Source of the DNA: Incurvaria masculella
Lineage: Eukaryota; Arthropoda; Insecta; Lepidoptera; Incurvariidae
Assembly (NCBI GenBank): GCA_946894095.1
Contig: OX335645.2
Coordinates: 18,251,001 to 18,315,000, forward strand
Length of the DNA stretch: 64,000 bases
Direction: 5' to 3'
Both the position numbers and the translations under genes were made by a program. The notes under the pieces are model-generated. The model searched no databases. It was not told the origin of the DNA and worked only from the letters and a program-made list of their open reading frames with translations. Positions 25,601 through 32,115 of the stretch are shown here, in pieces (positions within the stretch are counted from its first letter, which is position 1; each line of letters opens with the position of its first letter).

Positions 25601-26848
25601 GTCCCCTCCTGGAGTATGCATATCAAGTATGGAGCCCCCTACTTCAAAAAGGATATAGATATATTGGAAAAGGTTCAGAGACGCGCAACAAAAATGGTGT
25701 TGTTCCTCAGGCACAAATCATATGAAGATCGCCTTGACACTCTTGGTCTTACTACATTGGAAAAAAGAAGGCAGCGAGGAGAACTAATTGAGACCTACAA
25801 AATCCTGACTGAACACTACGATGTACCGAGTCTTGAATCAATGTATACAATAAATACTAATGAGAGACTTCGAGGACACTCCTTGAAACTTAACTGCAAT
25901 GATACTACTTGTCAGCCTCAGTGGCCCAGTGGCGCGACACTTCGGCGATCGCTCTCCGAAGTTAAGCAACCCTGGGTCCGGTCTGGTCTTGGATGGGTGA
26001 CCATTCGATCGTTGAGAGAGGCTGGCCGTGGTTCGGATTCCACGTTAAACTGTAGGTCCCCCCTTCCTTACTTACTAGGTGGTAGGGTTAATCCCGCCCG
26101 GGTTGGTACCACCGCATTGGATGAACGATGGTCGAAGCGGCAATGAAAATTGTCCGTGTTTTCCATCCAGTTCAATGTAGCCGTGCAATATAAGGAAGGT
26201 CCTGGCATGGCACCTAGTTCCCATGTGGTGTGTTGGGCTAATGCCTAATGACCATGACAGAAGGTGTGGTATTAGCCATCCATGTCCAGTCACATAAAAA
26301 AAAAACTACTTCAAATTAGAGAAAGCACTTCCTATCTAACACAGTTGTTGAAACTTGGAATAAATTGCCAGAAGAAGTGACAAGTGCTAACTCAGTGAAC
26401 AGTTTTAAAAACAAATTGGACAAATATAAAAAACGAGAAGCAATAAATAAAAACTAAACTTAAAAAAAAACTTTACTTGCAAAAATATTAATACAGTGCA
26501 CTCGATAATTAAAATACACGCATCAGCTTGTAACTGCTAGTAAAAATATAATAATAATAACCTTCCATACACTTCTATTAATTCCTGGGCGGGCTATGCT
26601 ACCGTTGGCTTGGCTTTCCCCATAAAAACATTCATACTTTATGATTTACAAAACCTTTCCAAGATAATTTACATAGAAACAGCCACAGTTTCTTTGCAAT
26701 GATATGCATGTTGTATGCTATTTTGCAGTTGATGGATGGCCGCCGGCCCGCCGGTGGTTCTCTGGAGGTGAAGATCCGCGTTCGGAACCCGCTCTTGGGC
26801 AAACAGATCGACCACAGCAACCACAAGTGGCTTGTCATCGACCACTGA
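1581..26848 (+). CDS. lgd: CC2D1A/B orthologue (Lgd, lethal (2) giant discs), 14 coding exons, complete
   Basis: Spliced CDS of 2436 nt (811 aa plus stop), close to the roughly 816 aa I recall for Drosophila Lgd. Joins: 1581-1631, 3346-3553, 4499-4730, 5218-5549, 6415-6636, 7689-7786, 8338-8523, 8946-9129, 16027-16165, 16686-16928, 21439-21616, 21793-21944, 24424-24514, 26729-26848. Every junction is GT-AG and keeps phase. Domains seen: acidic N-terminus (LGIFGMPS, then an Asp/Glu run); DM14 domains at about residues 134-192, 268-328, 370-430 and 482-543, three of them ending in an ELPxPPG-like or SLPLPP motif; Pro/Ala-rich linkers; a C-terminal C2 domain at about 661-790 (LELTIVRGI, then VKFEFPFP). 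Known of the family: DM14 repeats bind the ESCRT-III subunit Shrub/CHMP4, the C2 domain aids folding and membrane association, and loss misregulates Notch in endosomes. The function here is inferred from orthology. The 1581 ATG is chosen because it gives the short Lys/Ser-rich N-terminus typical of the family. Confidence 0.95.
2667..2890. mobile_element. MITE with ACAGGGTG inverted termini, in lgd intron 1
   Basis: Terminal inverted repeat ACAGGGTGTTAACGGAGGTA at 2667 and its complement ending 2890, 224 bp in all, flanked by TAT and ATA. A diverged copy is at about 190-345. Confidence 0.8.
3346..3553 (+). CDS. lgd: lgd coding exon 2 (residues 18-87)
   Basis: Acceptor TTCACAG at 3339-3345; donor GTAGAA at 3554. 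Encodes the conserved LGIFGMPS start, an Asp/Glu-rich stretch, and a basic RRPRPKP segment. Ends in phase 1. Confidence 0.93.
3869..4110 (+). mobile_element. Two SINE fragments in lgd intron 2
   Basis: 3869-3988 is a SINE tail (GTTCAATGTAGCAGAGC, GGAAGGTCCTGG) ending in A9. 4012-4110 is a head and body piece with CTGGATGGGTGA and GGCCTTGGTTTGAATTCCAC. Confidence 0.65.
4499..4730 (+). CDS. lgd: lgd coding exon 3 (residues 87-164; first half of DM14-1)
   Basis: Acceptor CCTTCCAG ending 4498; donor GTGACG at 4731. Encodes the motif PDILNELKDLGIDDE, a Pro/Ala linker, and the first helix of DM14-1 (GVLQERIANYTLAEQNAK). Strongly GC-rich third positions. Ends in phase 2 within an Arg codon. Confidence 0.95.
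4818..5012 (+). mobile_element. SINE fragment in lgd intron 3
   Basis: Shares GTCGTAAGAGGCGAATA with the copy at 54880 and the body motif GATAGGGTTAATCCTGCTCG. Confidence 0.65.
5018..5160 (-). mobile_element. TTAA MITE fragment in lgd intron 3
   Basis: Matches 47815-47960 (GAAAGAAGATCA, GTCAGAGATCCAAAATT, TCGAACTAGATGCA), ending about 55 bp before exon 4. Confidence 0.65.
5218..5549 (+). CDS. lgd: lgd coding exon 4 (residues 164-275; end of DM14-1, start of DM14-2)
   Basis: Acceptor TTTGCAG ending 5217; donor GTAAGT at 5550. Completes DM14-1 (LKTLNDLLKQVKAG, EEDIPP), then a Pro/Ser/Ala-rich linker of about 70 residues, then begins DM14-2 (EERQRGLRLLL). Ends in phase 1 within a Gln codon. 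Confidence 0.95.
6415..6636 (+). CDS. lgd: lgd coding exon 5 (residues 275-349; DM14-2)
   Basis: Acceptor TTTGTAG ending 6414; donor GTGGGT at 6637. Encodes QRREEFKSAALSAKHAGD and ALEYLKMVKQFD, ending in LSELPPPPG, a complete DM14-2 core. An alternative donor lies 4 bases downstream (GTGTGC at 6641) but would break the phase of exon 6. Confidence 0.95.
6720..6950 (+). mobile_element. Diverged SINE fragment in lgd intron 5
   Basis: Contains GTGTTTTCCATCTAGTTCAATGTAGCCGTGC-type tail and TTAACCCCGCCC body remnants. The end is rearranged into a short inverted repeat of the tail (CATAAAGG and CCTTTATG). Confidence 0.55.
7689..7786 (+). CDS. lgd: lgd coding exon 6 (residues 349-381; start of DM14-3)
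   Basis: Acceptor TCGTACAG ending 7688; donor GTTAGC at 7787. Encodes a short acidic linker and the helix SSVDEALRQRLEVYK that opens DM14-3. Phase 1 in, phase 0 out. Supported mainly by exact phase continuity between exons 5 and 7. Confidence 0.9.
8338..8523 (+). CDS. lgd: lgd coding exon 7 (residues 382-443; DM14-3)
   Basis: Acceptor CCGACAG ending 8337; donor GTGAGC at 8524. Encodes EQEAKAKEQGN, RRMGRIAKQYEEAIKLNAAG and VDELPTPPGY, the rest of DM14-3. The frame stays open past the donor to 8667, so retention of the first part of the intron would extend the protein. A decayed copy of this exon lies directly downstream at 8568-8657. Confidence 0.95.
8568..8657 (+). pseudogene. Decayed duplicate of lgd exon 7 within intron 7
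   Basis: Aligns without gaps to 8405-8490 of exon 7, with about 11 mismatches over about 82 bases by my hand count (near 86% identity). It covers the second half of DM14-3. The frame matching exon 7 has a TAG where the exon has a Lys codon, and most differences change the amino acid. No acceptor precedes it, so it is probably not spliced in. Confidence 0.8.
8946..9129 (+). CDS. lgd: lgd coding exon 8 (residues 444-505; Pro/Ala linker and start of DM14-4)
   Basis: Acceptor CGCGCAG ending 8945; donor GTGAGC at 9130. Very GC-rich; encodes a Pro/Ala/Gly linker followed by KQLAFLLQRQKEFKDAALAAK, the first helix of DM14-4. Phase 1 out. The next intron is 6.9 kb and filled with repeats. Confidence 0.94.
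9246..9400 (-). repeat. Interspersed repeat in lgd intron 8
   Basis: CTGGTTTTCACCAAGTGCTG and TGATAATCTTGTACTGGTAT recur in reverse at 46190-46312 and 57470-57608. The three copies define an otherwise unnamed short family of about 130-155 bp. Confidence 0.6.
9745..10200 (+). repeat. Interspersed repeat in lgd intron 8
   Basis: ATCATCCATAGACAGTACAC, CTTAAAGCGATGCACTACTC and CCAGTGGCAACA recur inverted at 59135-59310. The copy at 59 kb lacks the middle. Confidence 0.6.
10205..11580. other. lgd intron 8 sequence, nothing recognised
   Basis: AT-rich, with a poly-A run near 10582 and no coding potential or repeat partner that I could find in the window. Confidence 0.5.
11588..11975 (-). mobile_element. 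SINE with tRNA-like head, same tail as the 5S-headed SINE
   Basis: Read on the minus strand, the head has a tRNA-like box A region (ACTGGCCTAGCGTACC) and a degenerate box B (GGCCTGGGTTTAATTTC). It then joins the same body and tail as the 5S-headed copies, ending in poly-A (T run at 11582-11589). Confidence 0.75.
12315..12828 (+). repeat. Interspersed repeat in lgd intron 8
   Basis: CTAGCTGAGGTACCCGGCTA at the start and CATCCATGCATACTTACAAA, TTATAATATTAGTAGGAT at the end are hallmarks of a common lepidopteran interspersed repeat I recognise by sight; class uncertain. No long ORF. Confidence 0.55.
12829..14028. other. lgd intron 8 sequence, mostly unique
   Basis: AT-rich, with a small GC-rich patch at 13810-14020 whose open frame matches nothing known. 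Confidence 0.45.
14029..14358 (+). mobile_element. Diverged 5S-headed SINE in lgd intron 8
   Basis: A diverged 5S-like head (AAGCAACTCCGAGCACGG, TCTAGGTGGGT), then the shared body and tail ending in A8. Confidence 0.75.
15030..15905 (-). mobile_element. 5'-truncated non-LTR retrotransposon (RT C-terminal half) in lgd intron 8
   Basis: Minus-strand frame from 15894 begins at GVPQGSVLGPLFFLIYI and contains FADD, followed by the thumb and C-terminal region (NFLGVVFDHRFTWKPHI, LQKRALRCMLG) to 15145. It then continues in another frame with NKLPEEVREL to about 15035. No upstream RT palm or endonuclease remains. It belongs to the CR1/L2/Crack-like group by motif, clearly different from the intron 10 element. 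It lies antisense to lgd and ends close to exon 9. Confidence 0.8.
16027..16165 (+). CDS. lgd: lgd coding exon 9 (residues 505-551; end of DM14-4)
   Basis: Acceptor ATTGCAG ending 16026; donor GTTAGT at 16166. Continues DM14-4 with GDIALAKEYLRNAKGFDSV and ends in DLNSLPLPP. It restores the domain begun in exon 8 exactly, across an intron holding a minus-strand retrotransposon fragment that ends about 130 bp upstream. Confidence 0.95.
16396..16554. mobile_element. MITE with TAA flanks in lgd intron 9
   Basis: TAA at 16393-16395 and 16555-16557. Imperfect inverted termini GGGCCGAGTGCACGAA and TTCGTGCAACCGGGGC, with a second pair around CACGTCAC and GTGACGTG. Three-base TAA target suggests PIF/Harbinger-type; inferred. 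Confidence 0.7.
16686..16928 (+). CDS. lgd: lgd coding exon 10 (residues 551-632)
   Basis: Acceptor ATGAACAG ending 16685; donor GTGAGG at 16929. Encodes an acidic segment with a 9-bp in-frame repeat (Glu-Gly-Val/Ala, about four units), then a helical stretch with LSRLAAQLAEQLRLC and FDHLANSVKQDLDVV. This is the region between the last DM14 and the C2 domain. A decayed copy lies downstream at about 16979-17098. Confidence 0.92.
16979..17098 (+). pseudogene. Decayed duplicate of lgd exon 10 with its acceptor, within intron 10
   Basis: The segment CTAGTGTGAGGGGGCAG then TTTCGACATGG, GGAGGATTG matches the intron-exon junction and first 40 bases of exon 10 (16669-16720). Weaker blocks follow (GGAGCAGCTG, TCAAGCAGGTCC) in the same order. 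The middle has been shortened and carries an in-frame stop. It begins about 50 bp after the exon 10 donor. Confidence 0.65.
17205..17345 (-). mobile_element. SINE fragment in lgd intron 10
   Basis: Minus-strand tail and body motifs (AGGTGCCATGCC, TTGAACTGGATGGAAAACA on the plus strand). Confidence 0.6.
17668..18361 (+). pseudogene. CR1-like ORF1 (PHD-type zinc finger protein), frameshifted
   Basis: The frame from 17668 encodes MSKCYVCVKSLGSEAIQCDG and a Cys-rich cluster (CxxC, CDGC, CIKC, CSQC) resembling a PHD/treble-clef finger, then a coiled-coil-like stretch and a segment with RSRNVIAFNVPE typical of ORF1 nucleic-acid chaperones. It stops at 18192. The adjoining frame continues from about 18180 to 18361, so one frameshift splits the C-terminus. 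Function known of the family: RNA binding in the retrotransposition particle. Confidence 0.75.
18364..21176 (+). pseudogene. CR1-like ORF2 (APE-type endonuclease and reverse transcriptase), frameshifted
   Basis: Endonuclease motifs visible: LYTNLDSLPPKF, AETWL, VAVYRP, AGDFN, and SDH at about 19060, after a frameshift near 18955. Reverse transcriptase motifs follow in the frame ending 20944: GPDGIPGSIL, YRPISLTS, HGFIPRRST, LDFERAFD, GVPQGSVLAP and the catalytic FADD. A second frameshift with a small deletion near 20870 precedes the C-terminal LRGHSLKLN and WNKLPEDV motifs, which end at 21176. The RT catalytic core itself is uninterrupted. Confidence 0.85.
21439..21616 (+). CDS. lgd: lgd coding exon 11 (residues 632-691; start of C2 domain)
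   Basis: Acceptor TCTTCCAG ending 21438; donor GTAAGG at 21617. Encodes PKFHYEKRLFSVIQCN, then the first C2 strands (DLELTIVRGITYNVPNP, VKFEFPFP). It joins exon 10 in phase 2 across the intron carrying the CR1-like element. Confidence 0.95.
21793..21944 (+). CDS. lgd: lgd coding exon 12 (residues 692-742; C2 domain)
   Basis: Acceptor CATTCCAG ending 21792; donor GTGAGT at 21945. Encodes KDTNSPEYNAVFPLTINR and FKRHALKLEVYSRG, typical inner strands of the Lgd/CC2D1 C2 domain. Phase 0 in, phase 2 out. Confidence 0.96.
22000..22727 (+). mobile_element. Jockey-like non-LTR endonuclease fragment in lgd intron 12
   Basis: Plus-strand coding remains: FTEYFSTLGNRFITGGDWN, KHTHWGSRL, RGRQLIQCL, SSNHIPVILT are the GDxN and SDH-type motifs of a Jockey-clade APE endonuclease. 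After a stop at 22650 another frame continues (KKLLNKATQDLKKVIKETEN). It ends abruptly at about 22727, where a different repeat begins. The RT is absent. Confidence 0.78.
22728..22860 (+). repeat. Copy of a foldback element lacking the microsatellite insertion (empty site)
   Basis: Matches 60235-60300 joined to 60680-60730, but without the roughly 380-bp repeat found there. It runs from GACCAGATTTTTACCTAACTG through AACTCACTC and CTGAATGGACC. Confidence 0.8.
23380..23590 (-). mobile_element. tRNA-like-headed SINE fragment in lgd intron 12
   Basis: On the minus strand it has a good box B (GGGTTCGATCCCC) followed by the shared tail (plus-strand TTGAACTGGATTGAAAACAC). It adjoins a perfect 23-bp hairpin at 23585-23637. 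Confidence 0.6.
23585..23637. repeat. Perfect 23-bp hairpin in lgd intron 12
   Basis: CGGTGAGCGTCATGTAACTC (23585-23607 with AGG) is the exact reverse complement of 23615-23637, with a 7-base loop. Confidence 0.9.
24424..24514 (+). CDS. lgd: lgd coding exon 13 (residues 742-772; C2 domain)
   Basis: Acceptor TGTTTCAG ending 24423; donor GTGAGT at 24515. Encodes GGFFSRDSLLGVAHVKLQPLE and a TIHEAFP end. Phase 2 in, phase 0 out. It follows a GT-rich stretch just upstream of the acceptor. Confidence 0.95.
24530..24790. repeat. Interspersed repeat in lgd intron 13
   Basis: Shares TGATAGATCCGCAAATTCTA, CAACCAGTAAAGAAGAA and CTACTGCCAAAC-type motifs with 54085-54330 and 56880-57005. Likely the 3' end of a retrotransposon family in reverse. 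Confidence 0.6.
25420..26460 (+). mobile_element. CR1-like retrotransposon 3' fragment in lgd intron 13, split by a SINE
   Basis: Coding remains of the RT C-terminus: DFGVTVSSDLKWDNHI, LLYMIRKSF, VQRRATKMVLF, RGELIETYKIL, LRGHSLKLN, then after the SINE WNKLPEEV and FKNKLDKY. These match the C-terminus of the intron 10 element motif by motif, so it is a relative. One frame change occurs near 25650. A 5S-headed SINE sits at 25911-26304 in the middle. Confidence 0.85.
25911..26304 (+). mobile_element. 5S-rRNA-headed SINE with target duplication, nested in CR1-like fragment
   Basis: The head contains CTCCGAAGTTAAGCAACCC and CTTGGATGGGTGACC, the internal promoter region of 5S rRNA, about 60-110 bases from its start. 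A body follows with GCCGTGGTTCGGATTCCACG and GGTAGGGTTAATCCCGCCCG, then a tail ending in poly-A. ACTACTT is present on both sides (25904-25910 and 26305-26311), a 7-bp target duplication. Flanking reading frames on either side agree once the SINE is ignored. Confidence 0.9.
26729..26848 (+). CDS. lgd: lgd coding exon 14, last (residues 773-811 and stop)
   Basis: Acceptor TTTTGCAG ending 26728. Encodes LMDGRRPAGGSLEVKIRVR, then NHKWLVIDH and TGA at 26846-26848. The C-terminal Trp-Leu-Val-Ile-Asp-His fits the end of the C2 region in the family. Confidence 0.95.
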   Translation: MMDGRRPAGGSLEVKIRVRNPLLGKQIDHSNHKWLVIDH

Positions 26849-27030
26849 ACACTTCGACCGGCACCACGGACAGGACGACTCGTCTGGATGAACGACTGTT
26901 AACATGTGATGGAAGGTCCAACACTATTTTATTGAAATTCGTTGAAAGGAAAATGTTTGGCTGCATTTATGATTTGGGTGCAGACTATTGCTCTTGTATA
27001 CTCAAGAAAGGGAAATAAAACCAACTTAAA
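26849..27030 (+). promoter_or_regulatory. Probable lgd 3'UTR with polyadenylation signal
   Basis: After the stop there is unique-looking sequence with an AATAAA at 27014-27019, about 165 nt downstream. Further AATAAA motifs occur after 28400, so a longer 3'UTR cannot be excluded; cleavage site not visible. Confidence 0.5.
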
Positions 27031-28780
27031 GATGTTTATTTATATTTATTTATTTATAGGAAGCTTAACACTTATAAAAAATAATACATTACACATTTAT
27101 TATACAATAATAATGCATTGTCCAATACTATATATTTATTTATTTATTAAGCCAATTATAAAGTTTCACAGCTCTCTTCTTTCTTAATTGAAATGATTTG
27201 AGTATAAACATTAATTGGATCTAAATTAAGGAAAAAAAAAATTTAAACAAAACTCACGACAAATCAGTCAAAGAGGGTGTGTGTGTAGGTCATGTTAATT
27301 ACATTTATTTTGAATTAGAATTTAAAGAAATTATTGTCTTTCATTGTACAGTTACCAGTCAAAATGTTCTTCTGTGTCACGTAGGCAGCTGACTAGAATT
27401 AGCCGCCAGGACTTGTATTTTGGGCACTTGCAAAGTTTTTGTATTTCACTTTCAGCCGATTCAGAAGAAAAAAATGTTGAATATTAGAGCGGTTCTAGAC
27501 CGGGGGCGTGAGTTCGACACTGGGTGGCCCCACCGCTCTCGCTAAAAGTTTAATAAATGCAATAAATATGTAAGATGAATGCTGTACGGTCAAGGAAAAC
27601 TTCGTGAGGAGGTTTTCCTCACCATGGCAAATAGTTAGATGACATCAATGATCACACCACTCATTATGTACCAGTACTAAAATCATCATTGGGCAAAACA
27701 AGGTTGACAAACAGTCAACCGCTAGAATGTATATCGGCGATGCATAGCCAGAAATGGCATCCGTGATTATGTTTTTTTAAATGTATGAAACAGAACTGTG
27801 TTAGTGTCGTTGAATAAAATTCATGTCGGCAGCATATTTTATCCCTGTATAAGAATGGGCATACTCCTTTCTGCATCTTACACAGATTCTTTGATTTAAC
27901 ATAAAAAAAAGCTCTGAGATCTGATTGAAGATCTTGAAACAGGAAATTGTAAATGTTAAAATACATATACTTAAAAAATTCATCACAAACGCGCATGTAC
28001 CGAAAGTGCCAGAATTTCGCAGTTTTTCGAGTACAATGGGAGCAGCACAAGGTATTTAGGGTTCTTAGGGTAAAAATTACCTACTCTCAGGAGACCTAAC
28101 TACATATTAAAAAATCGCAGATACATGCACTTTTGCGATGTTTGATGATGTTCACTACTGGCCTAAAGGGAACCATGTTGGATTTATACATTGTAATGAA
28201 GCAACTTTGACTATTAATTGCAACGGATAGCATATTGTGAAGTAGTTCGTATAGAAATATGTGTTTATGTATATTATATTTAGACAGACACGCTACACAT
28301 TGTATAAATAATTTAAACTCTGGCTGTAGGTTATTTAGTTAAGTTGCATTAGGTTTGTATTTTTTGTATATTTTATTTATGAGTTTCATTCCTGTTTTTG
28401 ACAAGGGTAATAAAGCCGATGTAGTTTTTAAATTTGTAGATATAAAAAATATAGTAAGCAGTAATTGAAGGATTACTATTTTGTCGAATATGTGCTTTTT
28501 GAAGGCGATTTCACTTGTTTTTAATTAATAATTATTACATGATGTATGGTCACACTGCTGGATATTGTAAATTGTAACGCTTTTTTGTGTGAAAAGTGCC
28601 TCAAAGTTAATTAGTGTTACGATAAGGGTAAAACGTCTCATGTTTCTATTGCATTATACAAAATTTTAAGCAATGTTTTCCTTTTATTGTACAAAAATGC
28701 ATTACAGGCAGCGGTGGTGTTATTAAGGAGCACTGGAGCGGTGAACTCTCACATAAAGTTATGTCGTACAATTCCACTTT
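27031..28780. other. Intergenic, nothing firm
   Basis: AT-rich with (TTTA)n tracts at 27035-27055 and 27130-27150, perhaps retrotransposon tails in reverse. A tRNA-like scrap (GCGTGAGTTCGACAC) at about 27507 may be a SINE remnant. Confidence 0.4.
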
Positions 28781-28915
28781 ATGTACTCCAGCTATGCTCC
28801 TAAAGAGAAAATCTTGGCATGGCACCTAATTCTTTCGGGAATGTGGTGTACTGGGGAAATATAACAGTTGTTGTGTGGTATTAGCTATCCATGTCAGCTT
28901 GCATACAAAAATATG
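28780..28915 (+). mobile_element. SINE tail fragment
   Basis: TTGGCATGGCACCTAATTC, GTGGTGTACTGGG and GTGTGGTATTAGCTATCCAT match the tail of the SINE family. Confidence 0.6.
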
Positions 28916-29121
28916 TAAAAATGTTAGCAGGAACACAGCAATGTACAAGAAGTAGTAAGTTAATATGCATAACACCAAGAACAATACCGACAAATCCGAT
29001 TTATGCAAAAGCGGTCCTCGTCTGGCATGAGCTGACTAGCGGAGCGCTCGGAACTATCGCTCCTATAAGTAAATTGTCCCATAGAACAATTTTAGCCTAC
29101 TGTAAGTCCTGTACATAGCTG

Positions 29122-29356
29122 CTAGTCCCAGTTGTCATCTAAACTGACGTTTACGGAACTTCGAAGTAAAAATGTCAAACATCGACGTATTTACGGCAAC
29201 GTTGAGTAAGCTGTCAAATTAAACTCGGACTCGCAAATGTTAGTTCGCTTAAGTTCGCTTAGCGCGCGCTCTTCAATTTCTCCATACATTTGAATACGCC
29301 AGTCTTATCGGTTTGCCGTAAACGCCAATTTAGGTGACAGCTGGGACTACAGGCTC
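29122..29356. repeat. Foldback MITE, second copy
   Basis: Termini AGCTGCTAGTCCCAGTTGTC and GACAGCTGGGACTACAGGCT; same interior as 964-1275. Confidence 0.75.
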
Positions 29357-29734
29357 TGTAGTCCTTTAGCTGTAGCGAAAAGAATAAAGGGCTTGGATGT
29401 GAATTTCTTTGTGCGTGCGTGCATTGTAACCATATACTTCCCCCTCAGCCCATAACAATGCTCTGTCTACCATGAAAGTCTAAGGTTTTCGGGGTTGGTT
29501 TGTTATAATTGAGCGAGCGATGCACGGGCGTAGCGTCTCCGTTTCCGCTTGGGCAAAAATGCTTTTGTATTTGTGTCGTCTCTCTACAGGTCGCATTTAT
29601 CAACCGATTCTCGTGAAAGTTTGTAAGCAGATTCGTGCCATTATTGTTTTTTTTAAATGTCAACATTTTTGTTTTGTGACAACACCTGAAGAGTTAGATA
29701 AGTACCAAGTGAGAAAAATACTGGTGAACATTTA

Positions 29735-30640
29735 TTTAGCTTTAAGCTATAGACCGGGGTAGATACAGTTTGAGAAGCACATGAAATCCGAAATGAATTT
29801 TTTTTTCTCAGAAATATATAATTTCATGTTCATATGCTTACATTAAGTTTGCAACATTTAGCGGGGCCCGGAAGATAGAAAAAAAAAATTAAAATGTATT
29901 AAAAAATATATATCTCCTAAACAAATATTTAGAAACGGTATTAAAAAAATTTATATGTTAAGCCTTTTAAGGCGCAATGTAACTGTGAATTTGCAACAAT
30001 TTTGTAACTACGGAAATGTATTTAAAAAAATGTTTTTACTAAAAAAAATCTATGCCGCGAACCTAACTTGCTATTGCTATATTTCTTTCTAGAATATGTA
30101 AAAGCAAATTAAATTCTTTAGAAACTATACAACGAACGATTTTATACGTATTTTGATTTTTTTGTTTAGCTTTTGTGTGAATGTAAACATTATAAATGAA
30201 AAAAAAAATGTGCTTCTAATATTTGCAACATTTTACAAATTTCACAGAATATAGAGTTTGCGGTCAGTTTCCAATTTCAGAAAATAAAATAGATTTTTCA
30301 TTATTTGCTTTGCAGATATTAAATATTACAGATATTAAAAGTACAAAAAATATATATTTACACAGTTCCGTAAATAAGAAATTGTTGCAAATTCACAGTA
30401 ATATTACACTTAAAATTAGCTAACATGTAACATTTTTAAATAACATTTCTAAATATTTGTTTAGGAGATATCATTTTTTTAAACATATTTCATATTTTAT
30501 TTCTATCTTCCGGACCCCCCAAAATCTTGCAAACTTAATGTACACATGTCCACATGAAATACTACGTTTATGAGAAAAAAAATGCATTTCGGATTTAATG
30601 TTTTTCTAAGTGCTGATTTAAGGCTAAAGTTCCTGGAGTA
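29735..30640. repeat. Foldback element with arms of about 270 bp
   Basis: Left arm 29740-30016 (ATCCGAAATGAATTTTTTTT, ACATTAAGTTTGCAA, TCTCCTAAACAAATATTTAG, GTGAATTTGCAACAA) is repeated inverted at 30368-30640. The spacer is AT-rich without coding. Confidence 0.75.
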
Positions 30641-30889
30641 CTATGCAAAGACAGACTCGCGAGGTCTACAGCTCAGAGAGCCACTAGTTTAGTGTTGTTT
30701 GGAGTAATTAATTTCTATTTACACTAACACTAAAAAATACCAAATAAAAACAATAAAAATATTGCCATCACCACTGAACATTACTAAAGTACACAGAAAT
30801 CAGCGCCATACATTACGATCGATTTTTGACCGAATACATCCATTCATTGTCGGCATTCTCAAAATGAGAACCAACTGATCCTCTAGATC

Positions 30890-31110
30890 CTTTACAGCGT
30901 CGGTGATATGAACTCCCTGCCCAGGTGTTTAACCCAAAGTACAATCTGGGGTCCTTCAAACATGGTGTGAAGGTGGGAAGAAGCACCTGGCCGGTCGGCA
31001 TGTTTCGCAGTCCCCGTGCAAGTTCAAAAACCCATGGGCGTCATCGGCACCACTTATGTGAGGACCTGGCGAACGCCCCGCCTACTTGCCGGCATTACAC
31101 CTCTTTATTA
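30890..31110 (+). mobile_element. 3' fragment of the 62.5-kb non-LTR family
   Basis: TCCTTCAAACATGGTGTGAA and AGAAGCACCTGGCCGG match 63000-63050. A further piece is in lgd intron 4 at about 5770-5900. Confidence 0.6.
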
Positions 31111-31204
31111 ATATGAAATTTGCAGTGTTTAAATAAGTCCACATAAAATATCAATTTTAATTATTTATGTTTTTAACTAGCTTTTGATTAGTATAGGTAC
31201 CATT

Positions 31205-31510
31205 AAAAAACCGGCCAAGTGCGAGTCGGACTCGCACACGAAGGGTTCCGTACCATCGTAAAAAATAAAACAAAAAAATCACGTTTTTTGTATGGGAGCC
31301 CCCTTTGATTTTAATTATTTTTTAATCTTACCTATTTGTTGCTATAGCGGCAAAATAAATACACACTTTGTGAAAATTTCAGCTGTCTACCTGTTACGGT
31401 TACTGAGATACAGCCCTGTGACAGACGGACAGACGGACGGACGGACGGACAGCGGAGGCTTAGTAATAGGGTTCCGTTTTCACCCTTTGGGTACGGAACC
31501 CTAATAAAAA
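31205..31510 (+). repeat. Lepidopteran microsatellite-associated element, copy A
   Basis: Begins AAAACCGGCCAAGTGCGAGT, contains GGACTCGCAC, GGGTTCCGTACC, TTTTGTATGGGAGCCCCC and GATACAGCCCTGTGACAGAC, a short (GGAC)n, and ends GGGTTCCG...GGGTACGGAACCCTA. No protein coding. I recall similar repeats in moths described as MINE-like or as Helitron-related Lep1; class here inferred. Confidence 0.8.
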
Positions 31511-31568
31511 AGCAACATATTTATTCATCAACTCTTATGGATAAACCCAGTCCAACAATATTGCTTAA

Positions 31569-32110
31569 GGTGGCCCAACCCGGCGGCCTCAACTCATTTG
31601 CGGGCACGGTACAAAACCGTGCTGTTGCGCTCTGGGACCTTCTCTGTTTATAAGAACAAGACAGGTTCCGTGATGAGGAAGATGCAACCTGTCCACAAAA
31701 AAGACAATGTGCATAGTGTATGATTTGGTAAGATTTACGAAAATTTTAATTTCAAAACGACTTATAGCTAAAAGTAAACCACGACCGCTGTAGTCAAAAA
31801 TCTAACGAAAACCAAATAGATTATAAATCTTGATTAAATAAGCTATGTCTGATGACTAATATTTTTAAGACGTTCTTACTTTATCATTGCGTAATTCACC
31901 TCCAAAGTTATTGTATAAAACGCGCGAAAAATCCGAACTTTCGGACGTTATAACTTGGAAACCAAACTCAATTTTACAATGCCAATGGTCATCAGACATC
32001 AACTTCAATCAAATAAAGCTACTTTGAGCAAAATTTTGGATCTCTGACAAGAAATACAGGCGTGATCTTCTTTCCCCTTTTGTATAGGGAGATGATCGGG
32101 TTGGGCCACC
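31569..32110 (+). mobile_element. TTAA-flanked MITE, copy 1 (542 bp)
   Basis: TTAA at 31565-31568 and 32111-32114. Terminal inverted repeats GGTGGCCCAACCCG. A hairpin GCACGGTACAAAACCGTGC lies near the left end. No ORF. TTAA targeting suggests a piggyBac-like mobilising enzyme; inferred. Confidence 0.8.
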
Positions 32111-32115
32111 TTAAT

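Noticed and set aside
29735..30640. LTR retrotransposon suggested by long similar arms
   Set aside because: The arms are inverted, not direct, and there is no coding sequence between them.
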